Shown one piece after another: positions 1 to 11,146 of a DNA stretch of 64,000 bases. This stretch comes from Cryptomeria japonica (Eukaryota > Streptophyta > Pinopsida > Cupressales > Cupressaceae), in contig NC_081408.1 in NCBI RefSeq assembly GCF_030272615.1, positions 67,123,546-67,187,545 of the forward strand. The letters run 5' to 3'. Each line of letters opens with the position of its first letter. The stretch's first letter is position 1. Under the pieces are notes generated by a model that saw nothing but the letters and a program-made list of their open reading frames with translations, searched no databases and was not told the origin of the DNA. The translations under genes were made by a program, and so were the position numbers.

Positions 1-676
1 TTAACCTTAAGATCATGTCAAGCATTTAATGCTTATTCCCTCTCCTCTTAACCTATCTCACATTGACACTTGTCATCCTGGGATTGCGTTGAAAGCCCTC
101 ACATGGATTGAATATCATTCAATCTCAAACCTTGTTGAGATTACTCAATCGCAACCATCCATTGCTCCATTTTTCCTATAAATAGAGCTCATTTCTTCAT
201 AATCCAGATCCTGAAAACTTGTATGCATTTAATATATAGGCATTTCTAGGGAGCATTTTAGCAAAAAATCACTAACATATTGTCATTTTGGACTAAAAAT
301 AAATCTTAGTTCATTTCATGACATCTCATATTTAGCTTATTTTACACTTGCATAGCATAGTTAATCATCTACAATCTTGAACCTCCATAAGCATCCATAG
401 TGCAAAAAGTTGCTGAGAGCTACACTACTTTGGAACTTGGAGAGGAGAGGAACAAAGGAGAAGGATCTAAGAGCATGTTAAAAGGCATTTGGAGACACTT
501 TGTTGTATTTACTTCCATAGTTAAATACTTTGGCATGTTCTTAGTATCTCTTTTGATATGCCTACTTAGATTAGTTTTTGGTTGAATAATACTAACTTTG
601 ATCCTTGTTTCTTATTGTTTTTGTGTGTTATACAACCAGAGGTTTTAGTCTAACCATTGGGTATTTTGCAGTGCAT
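1..676 (+). other. LTR-like non-coding sequence at window edge
   Basis: No credible gene. The order of blocks (pyrimidine-rich stretch, 'ttgacacttgtcat', TATA box, then T-rich leader) parallels the solo LTR at 7100-7865, which has 'tgacacatgtcat' and then a TATA-like box before a similar 'cttcttcat' stretch. I infer the U3-R-U5 part of a related LTR whose start lies left of the window. The 61-codon open frame at 400-585 has no recognisable motif. Confidence 0.4.
177..184 (+). promoter_or_regulatory. TATA box of LTR-like promoter
   Basis: TATAAATA in the context 'cctataaatagagc'. This is the canonical plant TATA form and is probably the core promoter of the LTR-like sequence around it. Confidence 0.45.
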
Positions 677-860
677 CACATACATACATATATATACATA
701 TATATACATATATATAATATATATATACACATATATACATATTTATATACATATATATATACACACACACACATCTATATATACGTGCACATATATACAT
801 ATATATATATATACATACATGTATACATATATATACATATATGTATGCATGCATGTATAG
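677..860. repeat. (TA/TACA)n microsatellite, left part
   Basis: Alternating TATA and TACATA units with a short CA run, ending where the LTR of element A begins. The open frames here read only Y/I/H/T codons and are translation artefacts. Similar tracts flank A on the right and B on both sides, so this is probably one tract split by insertions. Confidence 0.9.
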
Positions 861-2016
861 TGTCATGAAATTATGACCCTTTCATTTGTCGACCACATTA
901 TGGTCCTCATGCACGCAATTTGAATCCCTAACCCAGATCAGAGACCAGAGACTTGCCTGGCACCTGAGAATAGCTTCTTGTTTGCCCTTCACACTGCTGA
1001 AACTGCATCTTGTCCTGCAAAAAAAGGCTAGACAAGAGTGTGGCACCCCTATCCCTTACCCCATTTTGGGGCAAGACCCTTCAAATTATTCTTTAGTAGT
1101 TGCACAAAACTCCCCCAGTGTTGTCCTATGATGGAAAATCAGTTAGTTAAACCTAATTGACGAGTATATAAGTTGCATTTGTCCTCTCATTTATAAAAAG
1201 GGGAATGAGTGGTAAGTTTACATGAGATCAAGAATTCAAGAGCATTCAAGCATTCAAGCATTCTTGTCTAGCATTGAGCATTCTCAAGTCTCCCTTCAAG
1301 GCTCGGTGTTGCATTCAAGTCAAGGATTCAACCATTGAAAAAGAGATCCCTTTCAACATCCAACCCAATACATGAAATTCTATCAACATTTCTATCATAT
1401 CCTCCCTTGAGGTGATTTACAGTTCATTCTTTCATTTATATTTACTTGCTCGTACTTTCTTTCATCATTTGATTAATTCCAGAACTAGGTTTTGACCTGA
1501 TGGCAAACCCCTATTCCCAACCCCTTTTCCTCTTTTTTTGTGTGTAGGTTGTAGGTGCATAGCTGTACTTTTGGATTTGGACTCCATTTGTAGAGGGAAA
1601 AAAACCCTTTTCATTTCACAGATATTTCAGAGGATCGTGTATACTCCTGTCATGATCCGGACAACTTTTTCTCAAATTCGTAGGGCGGCTTCATCTCGAT
1701 CGGTTATTGCCAAATCTAGGTGCACTGCTTCATCCTACACCTATATTTTGAGTTATAATCAGATCTTTGTCTCTTTTCACTTGGTCATAAGTACACAATT
1801 CAATCATTTCAAATCTCAATCTCAGAAGAGGGGATTAACTTACCATCACTCATAATTCAATCTCTTTCTCTAGAGGTTGAATCTAGTGCATTTTCTCCCT
1901 CTTATAATGTAATATGTGAAAAGTGTTCCAAGGAGAATCCAAAGTGAAAATTTCATCTCTCCTCGAAGGGAAGAAAATATTTCCTCTAGATCTCCATCAG
2001 TAATGTTTTTCCAACA
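861..2016 (+). repeat. 5' LTR of element A
   Basis: Matches 8160-9313 along its whole length, with shared landmarks such as 'cagatcagagaccagagac', 'gatgagtatataagttgc' and 'ggaagaaaatatttcctct'. A promoter-like TATATAA lies near 1166, upstream of 'cctctcatttataaaaa'. The ends are TGTCATG and CCAACA. Confidence 0.88.
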
Positions 2017-3125
2017 TTATAGTTTGGTGAACCCAATGTCTTACATGGTTTATTCTAAAAATAAATGCATATTTTTTATTTGCAAGTTTAATTTTTATGC
2101 AAACTTAGCGGTTAATTCATTCAAAACCCTAATTTTTAGAATTGAAATTGAACTTGTGTTTTGTAAAAATTGCTTGTTATTATCTTAGATCTGAAAATCA
2201 CTTTGTTTGTCAAATTTATTTTCTTCATTTCCTTGTTCAGTTTGCAAATCAAATTCATAAAATTAAGAGGTTAATTGTTTAATTTTAAAATATAATCTTG
2301 AAATTGTGTAAAAATTGAATTTACATTTAATTTTCAGATTTGTGATTGTTTTTAGACTTGTCTTCTGTCCTACAATTCAAAATTTCAGTTTCCCTCATTT
2401 TTCAAAAATTAAGTGGTTAGGTCCTAAAACCCTAATTTTCAAAATTAATTAGATTTTGTACAAATTTTAATCAATTTTAGTCACTTTCAGTTTTCTAAAA
2501 CATTCTCCAAGGTATCTCTCCCCTTTAGGTTTGACCCTTTTCAAATTTGCAGATCAATTCCTCTTTTTCTTCAAAACCCTTATAGGGTCCCATTCTCACA
2601 TTTGAACCTTATTTTTGCCTATCTTGATATCGTAAATTTTGCTAATTTTTTGGGGTTAGCTTTAAAATCATCGTAATGTTCATCCCTAAAAATTTCAAAA
2701 AAAGTTGGCCAGACCATGTGCATTCCCGCCACAGTCCTCGACATTTTTCCCAAAATTTCAGGAGAATTTTATGACTACATATATTAACCTAAATCCAAAA
2801 GATTTGTTGATTTTGTCGATTTTTGATCCCTCTAACATTGAAGATACCTCCAAAATTCAACAGTCTAAAATTTTTGAAATTAAAAGGTTAATTATAATTT
2901 GTCCTGATTTTAAAAATTTTGTTTCTATTTATTTTAAAATTAAGTGGTATACCCTTGGCCCTAATTTTAAAATTCCAATTTCCTTTGATTTATTATTTTG
3001 GAAATTGTGTCGTTGTCTTCCTCCAACAAAGTTCAAATTGTTTAATCATTATTTTCTTAAATTTTTCATTACTCAATTTTTTAAGCTTTGTTCAAAATTC
3101 TAAATTTTAATTTTCCTTCTAGTGT
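2017..3125 (+). other. Leader of element A, including primer-site region
   Basis: The LTR is followed by 'tatagtttggtgaaccca', the expected place for a primer binding site, but I cannot assign the tRNA. The rest is a T-rich leader of about 1.1 kb before gag. The open frames at 1916-2188 and 2705-3103 have no motif and low-complexity F/I/L composition. Confidence 0.5.
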
Positions 3126-4930
3126 ATGAGTTTCACCACTAATAGTCCAACCTACACTATCCCCATTAGACGAAGCATTAGAATTAACACTTCCCAAGGT
3201 TTAATTACTCAGCACATGGAACATAATTTGGGTGACTTGTTTAATGAGGATAATGCTAATGCTTCCCATCCTAATCATGAGCCCATTTATCCCATTGATG
3301 AATTCCATGATGAAGAAGAAGCTTTGAATAAAGTTTCCATAGATCAACTTTCAAAATTCAAGAATCAATTTGATAATTTTCAACAATGGTTGTCCCAAGA
3401 ATACCCTAATAGTGAATCTCTTCCATTAATTCAAGGCCTTAAATGAATGATTCAAAGTGATAAGAATGGAATTGTTATATTATGTGGCATTACTCATATT
3501 GTTGATTCTAATTTCATGCATATCATGAGTTGTGCTAAGAACTTAGTTTATTCACAACCTTCAAATCAAATCAATTCTTCTATTCCTTTGACCACTCCAA
3601 TGGATAGTATTCCTACCTTCACTTCAACCATCATGGCTATATCAACTCAAAATGTCATTCCTACAACCATTGGTCATGGGGTAAATCCCTCTTCATCATT
3701 TAATCCTCCATCATTACCTATGTCTTCCATAAGTATTCCTATTATCCCCCAACCAACCAATGTGACATAAAGGGGCAATTTATTCAACAAATTTGTTCCT
3801 CCTTTGAGTGTTCCATTTCCTACTCAATCATCACCTATGCCTACTTATCATAATGTTCCACTACCTTATTTGCAATCCATGCCTTCCTTAAATAACATCA
3901 CACCATCTTATCAATCAACCATGTCTAACATCAATTCTTCTATCAAAACAACCATTCACAATCTTGCTCAAACCATGTCTTCCTTATAACAACAAATTGC
4001 TTCTATGAGTCAATCCAAGTTTAGTGTGGCCACATTTGATGTTACAACCCCACTTTATCTTGATATTGTTAAAGTTGTACCTCCTAATCATGTTGAGGTC
4101 CCTCAATTGGAACTCTATAATGGAAAAGGTGAGCCTCTTACGCATGTCAAAACATTTCAAACCTTGTGTACTGATTTTGTTTATGATCAAAGATTGCTTG
4201 CAAAACTATTTACAAGAACATTAAGAGATAAGGCTTTACAATGGTATTTCCTTTTGCATTCTTATTCCATCACTTCTTTTCAACAACTAGCAAATGCTTT
4301 CATTCATTAATTTCAAAATAACACTAGTCCTCAAATCACTTTGACTGATTTAATGCATTGTAAACAAGGTGTTAAAGAAAGAGTGTTTGATTTCATTGGT
4401 AGATATAAGCATTTGTATGCTCAAATTTCTTTTCATGTACCTAATAATGATATTCAATTAATTTTCATTTCTAATTTGCAAAAAGATATCAGGTAAAAGC
4501 TTCTTTTGTCTAAGTTTACTTCCTTTCTACAGTTGTGTGAAACACTCCACAATTATCAACTGGCTATGAGTCAAATGGAGAAATATACTCCTATGGCTCC
4601 AAGTGATAAGGGGGAGAGTGTTCAACAACCATTTTTTAAGTTCAAACCAACAAAAAACTTCATCAAGTTTAATGATACAATCAACAACAACAATGTGAAT
4701 GCTAAAATAGGTGTGCCTTCTATTTCTAAAATTTTCAAGAGAGAAAAATAGTTTGCTCCTTTGAATGAATCTGTATATAGTACTATGTCTTAGTTGTTGT
4801 AAATAAATATTATCAAACTTCCTCCTATAAAACAAGTTGATCCTTTTAAACTTGCATCCCCTTATTTTTATAACAATTCCTTTTGTCAATTTCATCGTCA
4901 GCCTGGTCATGATAATTAGAAATGTTTCAC
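3126..4930 (+). pseudogene. gag of element A (Retrotrans_gag type), degenerate
   Basis: The reading begins at ATG 3126 and crosses several stops (for example TGA at 3444, TAA near 3987 and near 4308). The part at 4005-4500 has the gypsy gag core: 'VPQLELYNGKGEPLTHVKTF', a short gap, then 'LRDKALQWYF' and 'SFQQLANAFIH'. A cysteine/histidine motif (FCQFHRQPGHDN, stop, KCFTL) at about 4878-4936 is the zinc-binding region typical of plant gypsy elements of this kind, where a stop has replaced one codon. Known gag proteins form the capsid. This copy cannot make an intact one. Confidence 0.7.
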
Positions 4931-5714
4931 ATTGAAAAGTAAGATTCAAGATTTGATTGATAACAATACTATATTTGTAGTAGGTGTGAATGATAAGGGA
5001 AATAAATTAGTAGCTCCTCCTAATCAAAATCTTAAAAACTTTACTGATCCTTTGGCTTCTCATAACTCTAACGTGATTGAGACTGAGTATACTTCTTTCT
5101 CCTCCGAAGAATTCACTACTATGAATCTGAACATAGTAAATATGGTAGAAAAAAAAGATACAACTAAGGCTTATTGTATTACATTTGACCCTAGTGAGAC
5201 CATTAGAGCACCAGATGGCCCTTTATACATAGTTGGAAAGGTTAAGAATATCCATGGCCATGGAGCTCTTGTTGATCGCTCTTGCATGGTTAACATCATC
5301 ACTGAGGAGTATCTTTTCACTTTATGATTGCATAAACCAATATATGATACTTCTAATGTAGATGTGAATTTATTTGATGGATTTTCTTTTCCTACCATTT
5401 ACTCTATCACCCTTCCTGTTGAATTTCATACTAAATCCATGGATGTTGACTTTGTTATCATACCCTCTTCCAAACAATTCTGTGTGGAGTTTGGGTATCC
5501 TTGGCTATCTTCCATGAAGGCTATTTCTTCTCCAATCTGTAAGTGTTTTAAATTTCCTCACAATGGCGAAATCATAACTGTGAACCATAGCTTATTTTGT
5601 CCATCTGAAAGAATCCCTAGTGTTCCTATTGATTTCTTTTATCCTAAGTTCAATCTCTTCCATCAAGAAGAGATGCTCTTTTTCAAACTTATCAAAAATG
5701 GAAGAAAGATATGA
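4931..5714 (+). pseudogene. Retropepsin-like protease region of element A
   Basis: Two open stretches (4932-5327 and 5328-5714) are separated by one stop. The first ends 'GHGALVDRSCMVNIITEEYL', the position of the aspartic-protease motif, where the usual D-S/T/G-G reads D-R-S, so catalysis is unlikely. The second holds the downstream signature: 'LPVEFHTKSMDVDFVII', then 'FGYPWLSSMKAISSPICKCF', then 'KFPHNGEI'. This pattern is characteristic of plant gypsy proteases just before RT, but RT does not follow. Confidence 0.65.
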
Positions 5715-6574
5715 TCATATCCTTAAGTCAACCTAGATCACCAACAATTGACATTCCTATAATACTTGAAGATGAAATTCTTCCCCTCATGGTAGAACTA
5801 ATCTCCCTCCTAAGGAAGATATTCTACCTATTCATATGGATGTGACTATAGCTTTTCCTAAGAAGAAGAACACTATTCCTCCTAAGGCTAGACTTGTATC
5901 TCCTCCTCATGATGGACCTGGTCTTCTTCCTCCATCTAATATTCCTCCTTTATATGGCATAGTTCCACCTCCTTCCTCTTATTGAGAGAAGAGGCCTAAT
6001 TCTCCTCTTGTCCAACCTAAAAGACCTCAACCTAAACCTTCAACTATTAGAGGGAAAAATATTCACACTTTTTCAAATGTTCCTTCTCCTTCTCATTCTT
6101 CCTCTAAGAATCGATGAAATCATTGTGCGCGAGAAAGCCGATGAAGACACCTTGTTTGAGCTCATGAAGTTGTCCCTCAAAATATTCAATCTCCCAAGAC
6201 TCCAATAGTTGAAATGATTCCCTTTTCTCCGAAGCAAGATGTTCAACCTAAATCTCCAAATCATAAGTTGCATAAAACATGTGATGGTTTTACTCTTAAG
6301 TGTGTTATTGCTCCTCTTTCTCTAATTTTTGATGAAGAAATGAGTGACAATGTTATTCTTGATGGTAATACAACTCCTAATGCTTCTGATAGTGATTATG
6401 AATATGTTGATGTGGACAAGAATTTATCAACTAAATTTTCACAAACCCTAATCCTATCTCCTATAATCAAACAAAGTGACTTACCACATGAGCATAGTCC
6501 TTATTTGGATCTTGTGATAGCTCCATATAATATGCTCAATGTCTCCTCTAGAATGTTACTCACCTTCCCAAAAT
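5715..6574 (+). pseudogene. Proline-rich tail after protease, element A
   Basis: Broken open frames with many Pro/Lys/Ser codons (for example 'PLVQPKRPQPKPSTIRGKN' near 6003) and an acidic stretch 'DSDYEYVDVDKNLSTKF' near 6390. RT should begin here in an autonomous gypsy element, and no RT motif is present. The function is unknown. It may be a linker that survived loss of pol or a lineage-specific extension. Confidence 0.4.
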
Positions 6575-7094
6575 AGTGCTCAACATGATCAGGAGGTGGA
6601 TGTTGTTCTAGATTAGAAATATTTGCACAATAGATTTTCTCTCTATCCTTTCCTTCTCTTTTGTGACCATTATTCTATGTGTATGCCTATTCTTCTATTT
6701 TTCCCTCAATGTGTACTTGAGGATGATGCAAAGCATTGAGATCTCTTTTTGTCTCTTTCATGTTGACTCAAAAGACATCCTCTCTTCCCTTTCTTCTAAG
6801 GTAGTTTCCTTTCTTTGGGGAATGATGATTATTATATGCATATACATATATGATATACATGAGTTATCATATAGAATACTAACCTTGAGGAAAGAAAAAT
6901 TGCCTCATGTTTTGTGTTCATTATCCTTGGGTTTATTCCTTGACTGGGGGATAAATCCTTGCAATAACGTGCTCCCTCTATTTTCTCTCTCTTGGGTGTA
7001 TCCTACCTTAAATAAATTTCTCTTGATAAGGCACACATGATCGCTTTAACATGGGGGCATACACTCCACTCATCTTTTTCCTTTTTTGATACTT
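6575..7094 (+). other. Non-coding interior of element A
   Basis: T-rich sequence with no supported gene. The 125-codon open frame at 6663-7040 is hydrophobic with no recognised motif and I do not call it. Confidence 0.4.
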
Positions 7095-7099
7095 AGAAT

Positions 7100-7865
7100 T
7101 GTAGACACCTAAAATTGTCTAGTCTAATTAAATAAATATTTTATTTATTTAATTATCTAAGCCTAATTCTTCTATTAATTAAATAAATCTTTATTTATTT
7201 AATTAATTCATTTATCCTCTTCTAGCCTTATTTTTCATTTAAATAAATACATTTATTTATTTAAATTATCCTTTTCCTAAATTAAATAAATATTTTATTT
7301 ATTTAATTATCCTACTTCTTCTATTAATTAAATAAATCTTTATTTATTTAATTAATTCATTATCTTTTTCTACACATGACACATGTCATTCATCTCTTAA
7401 TTCCTACACTACCTACCTCTTTCATTATTTTGGTATTTCTTTTACCTACCCTCTAATCCTAGCCGACCTCTCTTTTTACACCTCTCAATCTTATCCCTCC
7501 ATTTCATATTGTGTCTTCTATTTAAGGAGATGCCTTCTTCATTATCAAACCCTAACAACTTGATCATTTTGACTACACTACGATCCTACTTGCAACCACA
7601 TTCTGTTCTTTGTTGAGCTCTTGTGCATATAAAAATGTAAGAGCAAATATATCAAGAAAGATCAATGGAGATAGGAAGAATGGAGATCAAAACCCTCTTG
7701 GACATGTGATGGTATAATCTTTGTGATTTCATGTTATTTGCATTGTCTTAGGTAATCTTCATATGTTATGGTGGATCTTTGTTGATTGTTAGGCTAGGGT
7801 TTTGTGGTTGGATTCATTTAGCCTTTCAATATTGTTATTATTGTTATCCATTTTCACCATATACA
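7100..7865 (+). mobile_element. Solo LTR inserted in element A
   Basis: Begins TGTAGACACC and ends ATATACA, giving inverted termini TGTA/TACA. It is flanked by a perfect 5-bp duplication AGAAT (7095-7099 and 7866-7870). No second copy lies nearby, so it is a solo LTR left by LTR-LTR recombination. Five AT-rich palindromes occupy its U3 region. A TATA-like 'ctatttaagg' lies at 7518-7527. It is the clearest nested event within A. Confidence 0.87.
7125..7356. repeat. Five tandem AT palindromes in U3 of the solo LTR
   Basis: Perfect inverted repeats at 7125-7155 (14-bp stems, 3-nt loop), 7174-7207, 7237-7266, 7280-7308 and 7323-7356. All are variants of AATTAAATAAAT paired with ATTTATTTAATT. The first and fourth, and the second and fifth, are near copies, suggesting duplication of a two-palindrome unit. 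Confidence 0.93.
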
Positions 7866-7870
7866 AGAAT

Positions 7871-8159
7871 TATTTAGTGAACTTGGCTTTTCTTCATAAT
7901 TTTGGCATCTTTTCTTTTCATGAATCATAGTGAGGGGAACATTGTCACTTGTAGTCATGGTTTTCCTCTTCTTGATATTCCCTTTTACTTTGTCAATTGA
8001 AGTTGTAAGATCCTAAGTCAACTGGGGGCTTGGTGCATCTTGCCTCCTTGACATGGTAGAAGTCTTTCAATCTTGTTTCCTTGTACTTTACCGATAGTAT
8101 TGGTGTACGCTTATACTCCTACCAAAGTCTACACCTGCTAAATTGAGGGCTATATGTAG
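7871..8159 (+). other. 3' interior of element A
   Basis: No gene. The last 80 bases ('tactttaccgatagtattgg' onward) match the reverse complement of 35145-35215 in A2. The polypurine-like 'aattgagggc' lies 10 bases before the 3' LTR. Confidence 0.55.
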
Positions 8160-9313
8160 TGTTGTGAAATTTCTACTCTTATCATTATCGACCACATTAG
8201 GTTCCTCAAACATGTGATTTCAATTCCTAAGCCATATCAGAGACCAGAGACTTGCTCAGCACCTCAAAACTGCATCTTTTTTCCCTCCACACTACCTAAA
8301 TTACATCTTGTCCTACATAAAAGGGAAAGATAGGGGCATGGTACCTCTATCCCCTGCCCCATTTTTGGGCATAACCCTTCAAATTGTCCTTTGGTGGTTG
8401 CACATTGAGTGGGAAAACTCCCCTAATGTTGGCCTGCAATTGAAAATCAGTCAATTGAACCTAATTGATGAGTATATAAGTTGCATTTGTCCTCTCATTT
8501 TCAAAAAGGGGGATGAGTGGAAAGTTTACATGAGATCAACCATTCAAGAATTCAAGCATTCCTTTCCAGCATTGAGCATTCACAAGTCTCCCTTCAAGGC
8601 TAGGTGTTGCATTCAAGTCAAGGATTGAACCATTGAAGAGGAGATCCCTTTCAACATTCAACCCAATACAACCAATTCTATCAATATTTCTATCACAACC
8701 TCCCTTGAGGTGATTTACAGTTTAGTCTTTCATTTATATTTACTTGCAAGTACTTTCTTTCATCATTTGGTTAATTCCAAAACTAGGGTTTGACCATAAG
8801 GCAAACCCTAAATCCCAACCCCTTTTGCTCTCTTTTTTGTGTACGTTACAGGTGTGCAGCTATAGTTTCATATTTGGACTCCATTTGAAGAGGTAAAAAA
8901 ACCCTTTTCATTTCGTGGATTTTTTGAAAGACAGTGTACACTCCCTTCATAGTCTAGGCAACTTTTTCTCAAATTTGTAGGGTAGCTTCATCTCAATAGA
9001 TTATTTCCATATCCAGGTGAACAACTTCATCCTATGCCTCTATTTCAAGTTATAATCAGATCTTTGTTGCTTTTTCACTTGGTCATAAGTACACAATTTA
9101 ATCAATACAAATCTTAATCTCAGAAGAGGGGATTAACTTACCATCACTAATAATTCAATCTCTTTCTCTTGAGGTTGAATGTAGTGCATTTTTCCCCTTC
9201 TTCTAATGTAATGCATGAAAAGTGTTTGAAGGAGAATCCAAAGTGAAACATTCATCTCCTCGGAGGGAAGAAAATATTTCCTCTAGATCTCCATCATTCA
9301 CCTTTTTCCAACA
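8160..9313 (+). repeat. 3' LTR of element A
   Basis: Direct repeat of 861-2016, starting TGTTGTG and ending CCAACA. The 106-codon open frame at 8308-8628 lies inside it and is not supported as a gene. Confidence 0.88.
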
Positions 9314-9373
9314 TTAAAATATATATACATACATACATATGTATCTATATATCTATATACATACATATATATA

Positions 9374-9409
<36 letters not shown>

Positions 9410-9472
9410 CATAAATCTATATATAGATGTATGTATGTATATACATACATACATTTATATATATGTATATAG

Positions 9473-9508
<36 letters not shown>

Positions 9509-9658
9509 ATATGTATGTATGCATGTATATATGTATGCATGCATATATATATATATGTATACATACATACATACATACATATATGTATATATGTATATAT
9601 GTATGTATGTATATATATATGTATGCATATATATATATATGGGTATATGTATGTATAC

Positions 9659-9694
<36 letters not shown>

Positions 9695-9799
9695 ATATAT
9701 GTATATGTGTATATATATATATACATATACATATTAATATATCTACATATACATATACATATATACATATACATACATACATATATACATACACACATA
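9314..9799. repeat. (TA/TACA)n microsatellite, middle part
   Basis: About 485 bp of TATA/TACATA/TATG units with a GT run, filling the whole gap between A and B. Overlapping Y/I/H/C-rich open frames on both strands are artefacts. Confidence 0.92.
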
Positions 9800-10731
9800 T
9801 GTTGGAATCCAATAACACTATGAGGGGGGTGAATCAGTGTTATACCAAAATGATTAATTTTAGTCTTATTAAAAGATGCATACACCAACCAATATACTGA
9901 TACATACAAAATTGAAAGAAGTAAAGCAATCAATAAGCTAGTCACATAAATGAGAACCATAACACACAAAATTATACATATAAAACCTCAAAGAGGAAAA
10001 AGCACGGTGGGATTTGTGACCCACAATATCAATCCACTAGCCATATGAATAGATATTACAAAATATAAGGGGCCTGCACTTGCAAGAAGGCTTACAGCCT
10101 AGAGCACACTACTCAATCACAAATGGAGCCTCACTAACTACATATCAATCCATACTACAATCTGGAGAAGTCTTGAACTGCTAAGATAGCATCTTCTATG
10201 CCAGAATACAAATCCAATTTAAGCTCTATCTGTTCCGGTCTAAAACCATAAACCATTTACTGAAATAACCCTTACATAAATATCCTCACGTACATAATCT
10301 CTCTAATATATTTCACATTGTATCACATTCATATATCCATCACCATCTATGTTATTCCATATCAAAATGATCTAATCCAACTGACATATATACCCTATAC
10401 AATTTATCATGCCTTATGTCGGCTTACAAAGATAATTACAATATCAAATTATATGTTAGCTAGATAACATAAATGCATGAATATCAAAAACAATTGTTGA
10501 TGTCAGATCTAAGAGATTTCGGTCCCTAATATCGATAACCATATTCTAAACCATGTCGGCTTGCATTGCCAATAACCAAAGAAATCCTTCTATCCTATCG
10601 GTGTCGGTGTTGGTGTAATGTCTGTGAAGTGCATATCACAACTGAACCAAAACATGAAGCCGGAACAAAATACCATGTTTCCATCAATGACAACATAGTG
10701 AAACCAACCAATTGAGTGTAAATTGCAAACA
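9800..10731 (-). repeat. 3' LTR of element B
   Basis: Partner of 15742-16673, of identical length. On the plus strand it carries the G-run box 'gaggggggtgaatcag' and 'cacggtgggatttgtgaccc', blocks also present in the copia LTRs at 24973-26030 and 48642-49733. Confidence 0.88.
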
Positions 10732-10753
10732 ATCTCCCCCTTTGGCATTTATG
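10732..10753 (-). promoter_or_regulatory. Polypurine tract of element B
   Basis: The minus strand reads 'CCAAAGGGGGAGAT' directly before the 3' LTR. It is the plus-strand priming site in reverse transcription and the same tract as in C, D, Copia-1 and E. Confidence 0.8.
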
Positions 10754-11146
10754 GTAACATTCATGTGAAAAATGGTCTAGGTTTCATCTTCCAGTTCCAT
10801 CCTGCCTGCTCTCCTAAGATGAATATTAATTAATGCAGAATACTCCACATCTCCATATCTCCATATCTCTCACTAATATATACAAGTCCTTCTATTATTT
10901 TTCACATCTATATTACTCCCCATTTGACATCAATGCCATCAAAAAGTCTAAAAATAATGTCAAAGATCCAAAAAAAAACTATATAATGAATATCCCAAAA
11001 ATATCTTAGCAGAGCTTAACAAATTTCAAATTTTTTGGATAAGCCTTCTCCAATAGCTCAAGATAGGTATCCCAACCAGTTTTGAAAGTGCCAAAAATAG
11101 ATACAAGTCCACTTAATATTTGTGAAAATGACTCTTTCTCATTTAC
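10754..11146 (-). other. 3' non-coding end of element B interior
   Basis: AT-rich, with no supported open frame. It lies between the last coding remnant and the polypurine tract. Confidence 0.4.

Larger units (their letters stand above)
861..9313 (+). mobile_element. Element A: non-autonomous Ty3/gypsy-like LTR retrotransposon
   Basis: Two direct repeats of about 1.15 kb (861-2016 and 8160-9313) start TGT and end CCAACA and bound a 6.1-kb interior. The interior carries a degenerate gag and a retropepsin-like region of gypsy type, then a proline-rich tail. No RT, RNase H or integrase motif was found, so the element would depend on another element's enzymes. It sits inside a microsatellite. 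No clear 5-bp target duplication is visible (tatag on the left, ttaaa on the right). A solo LTR is nested at 7100-7865. The LTRs are visibly diverged, so the insertion is not recent. Confidence 0.85.

Noticed and set aside
7125-7356. Palindromes as intrinsic transcription terminators
   Set aside because: They are AT-only, lie in a plant nuclear LTR upstream of its TATA-like box, and lack a GC-rich stem.
9298-9969. Long open frames on both strands rich in Tyr/Ile/His/Cys
   Set aside because: They are translations of the (TA/TACA)n microsatellite. Any frame is open because the repeat lacks stop codons. The same applies to 605-868.
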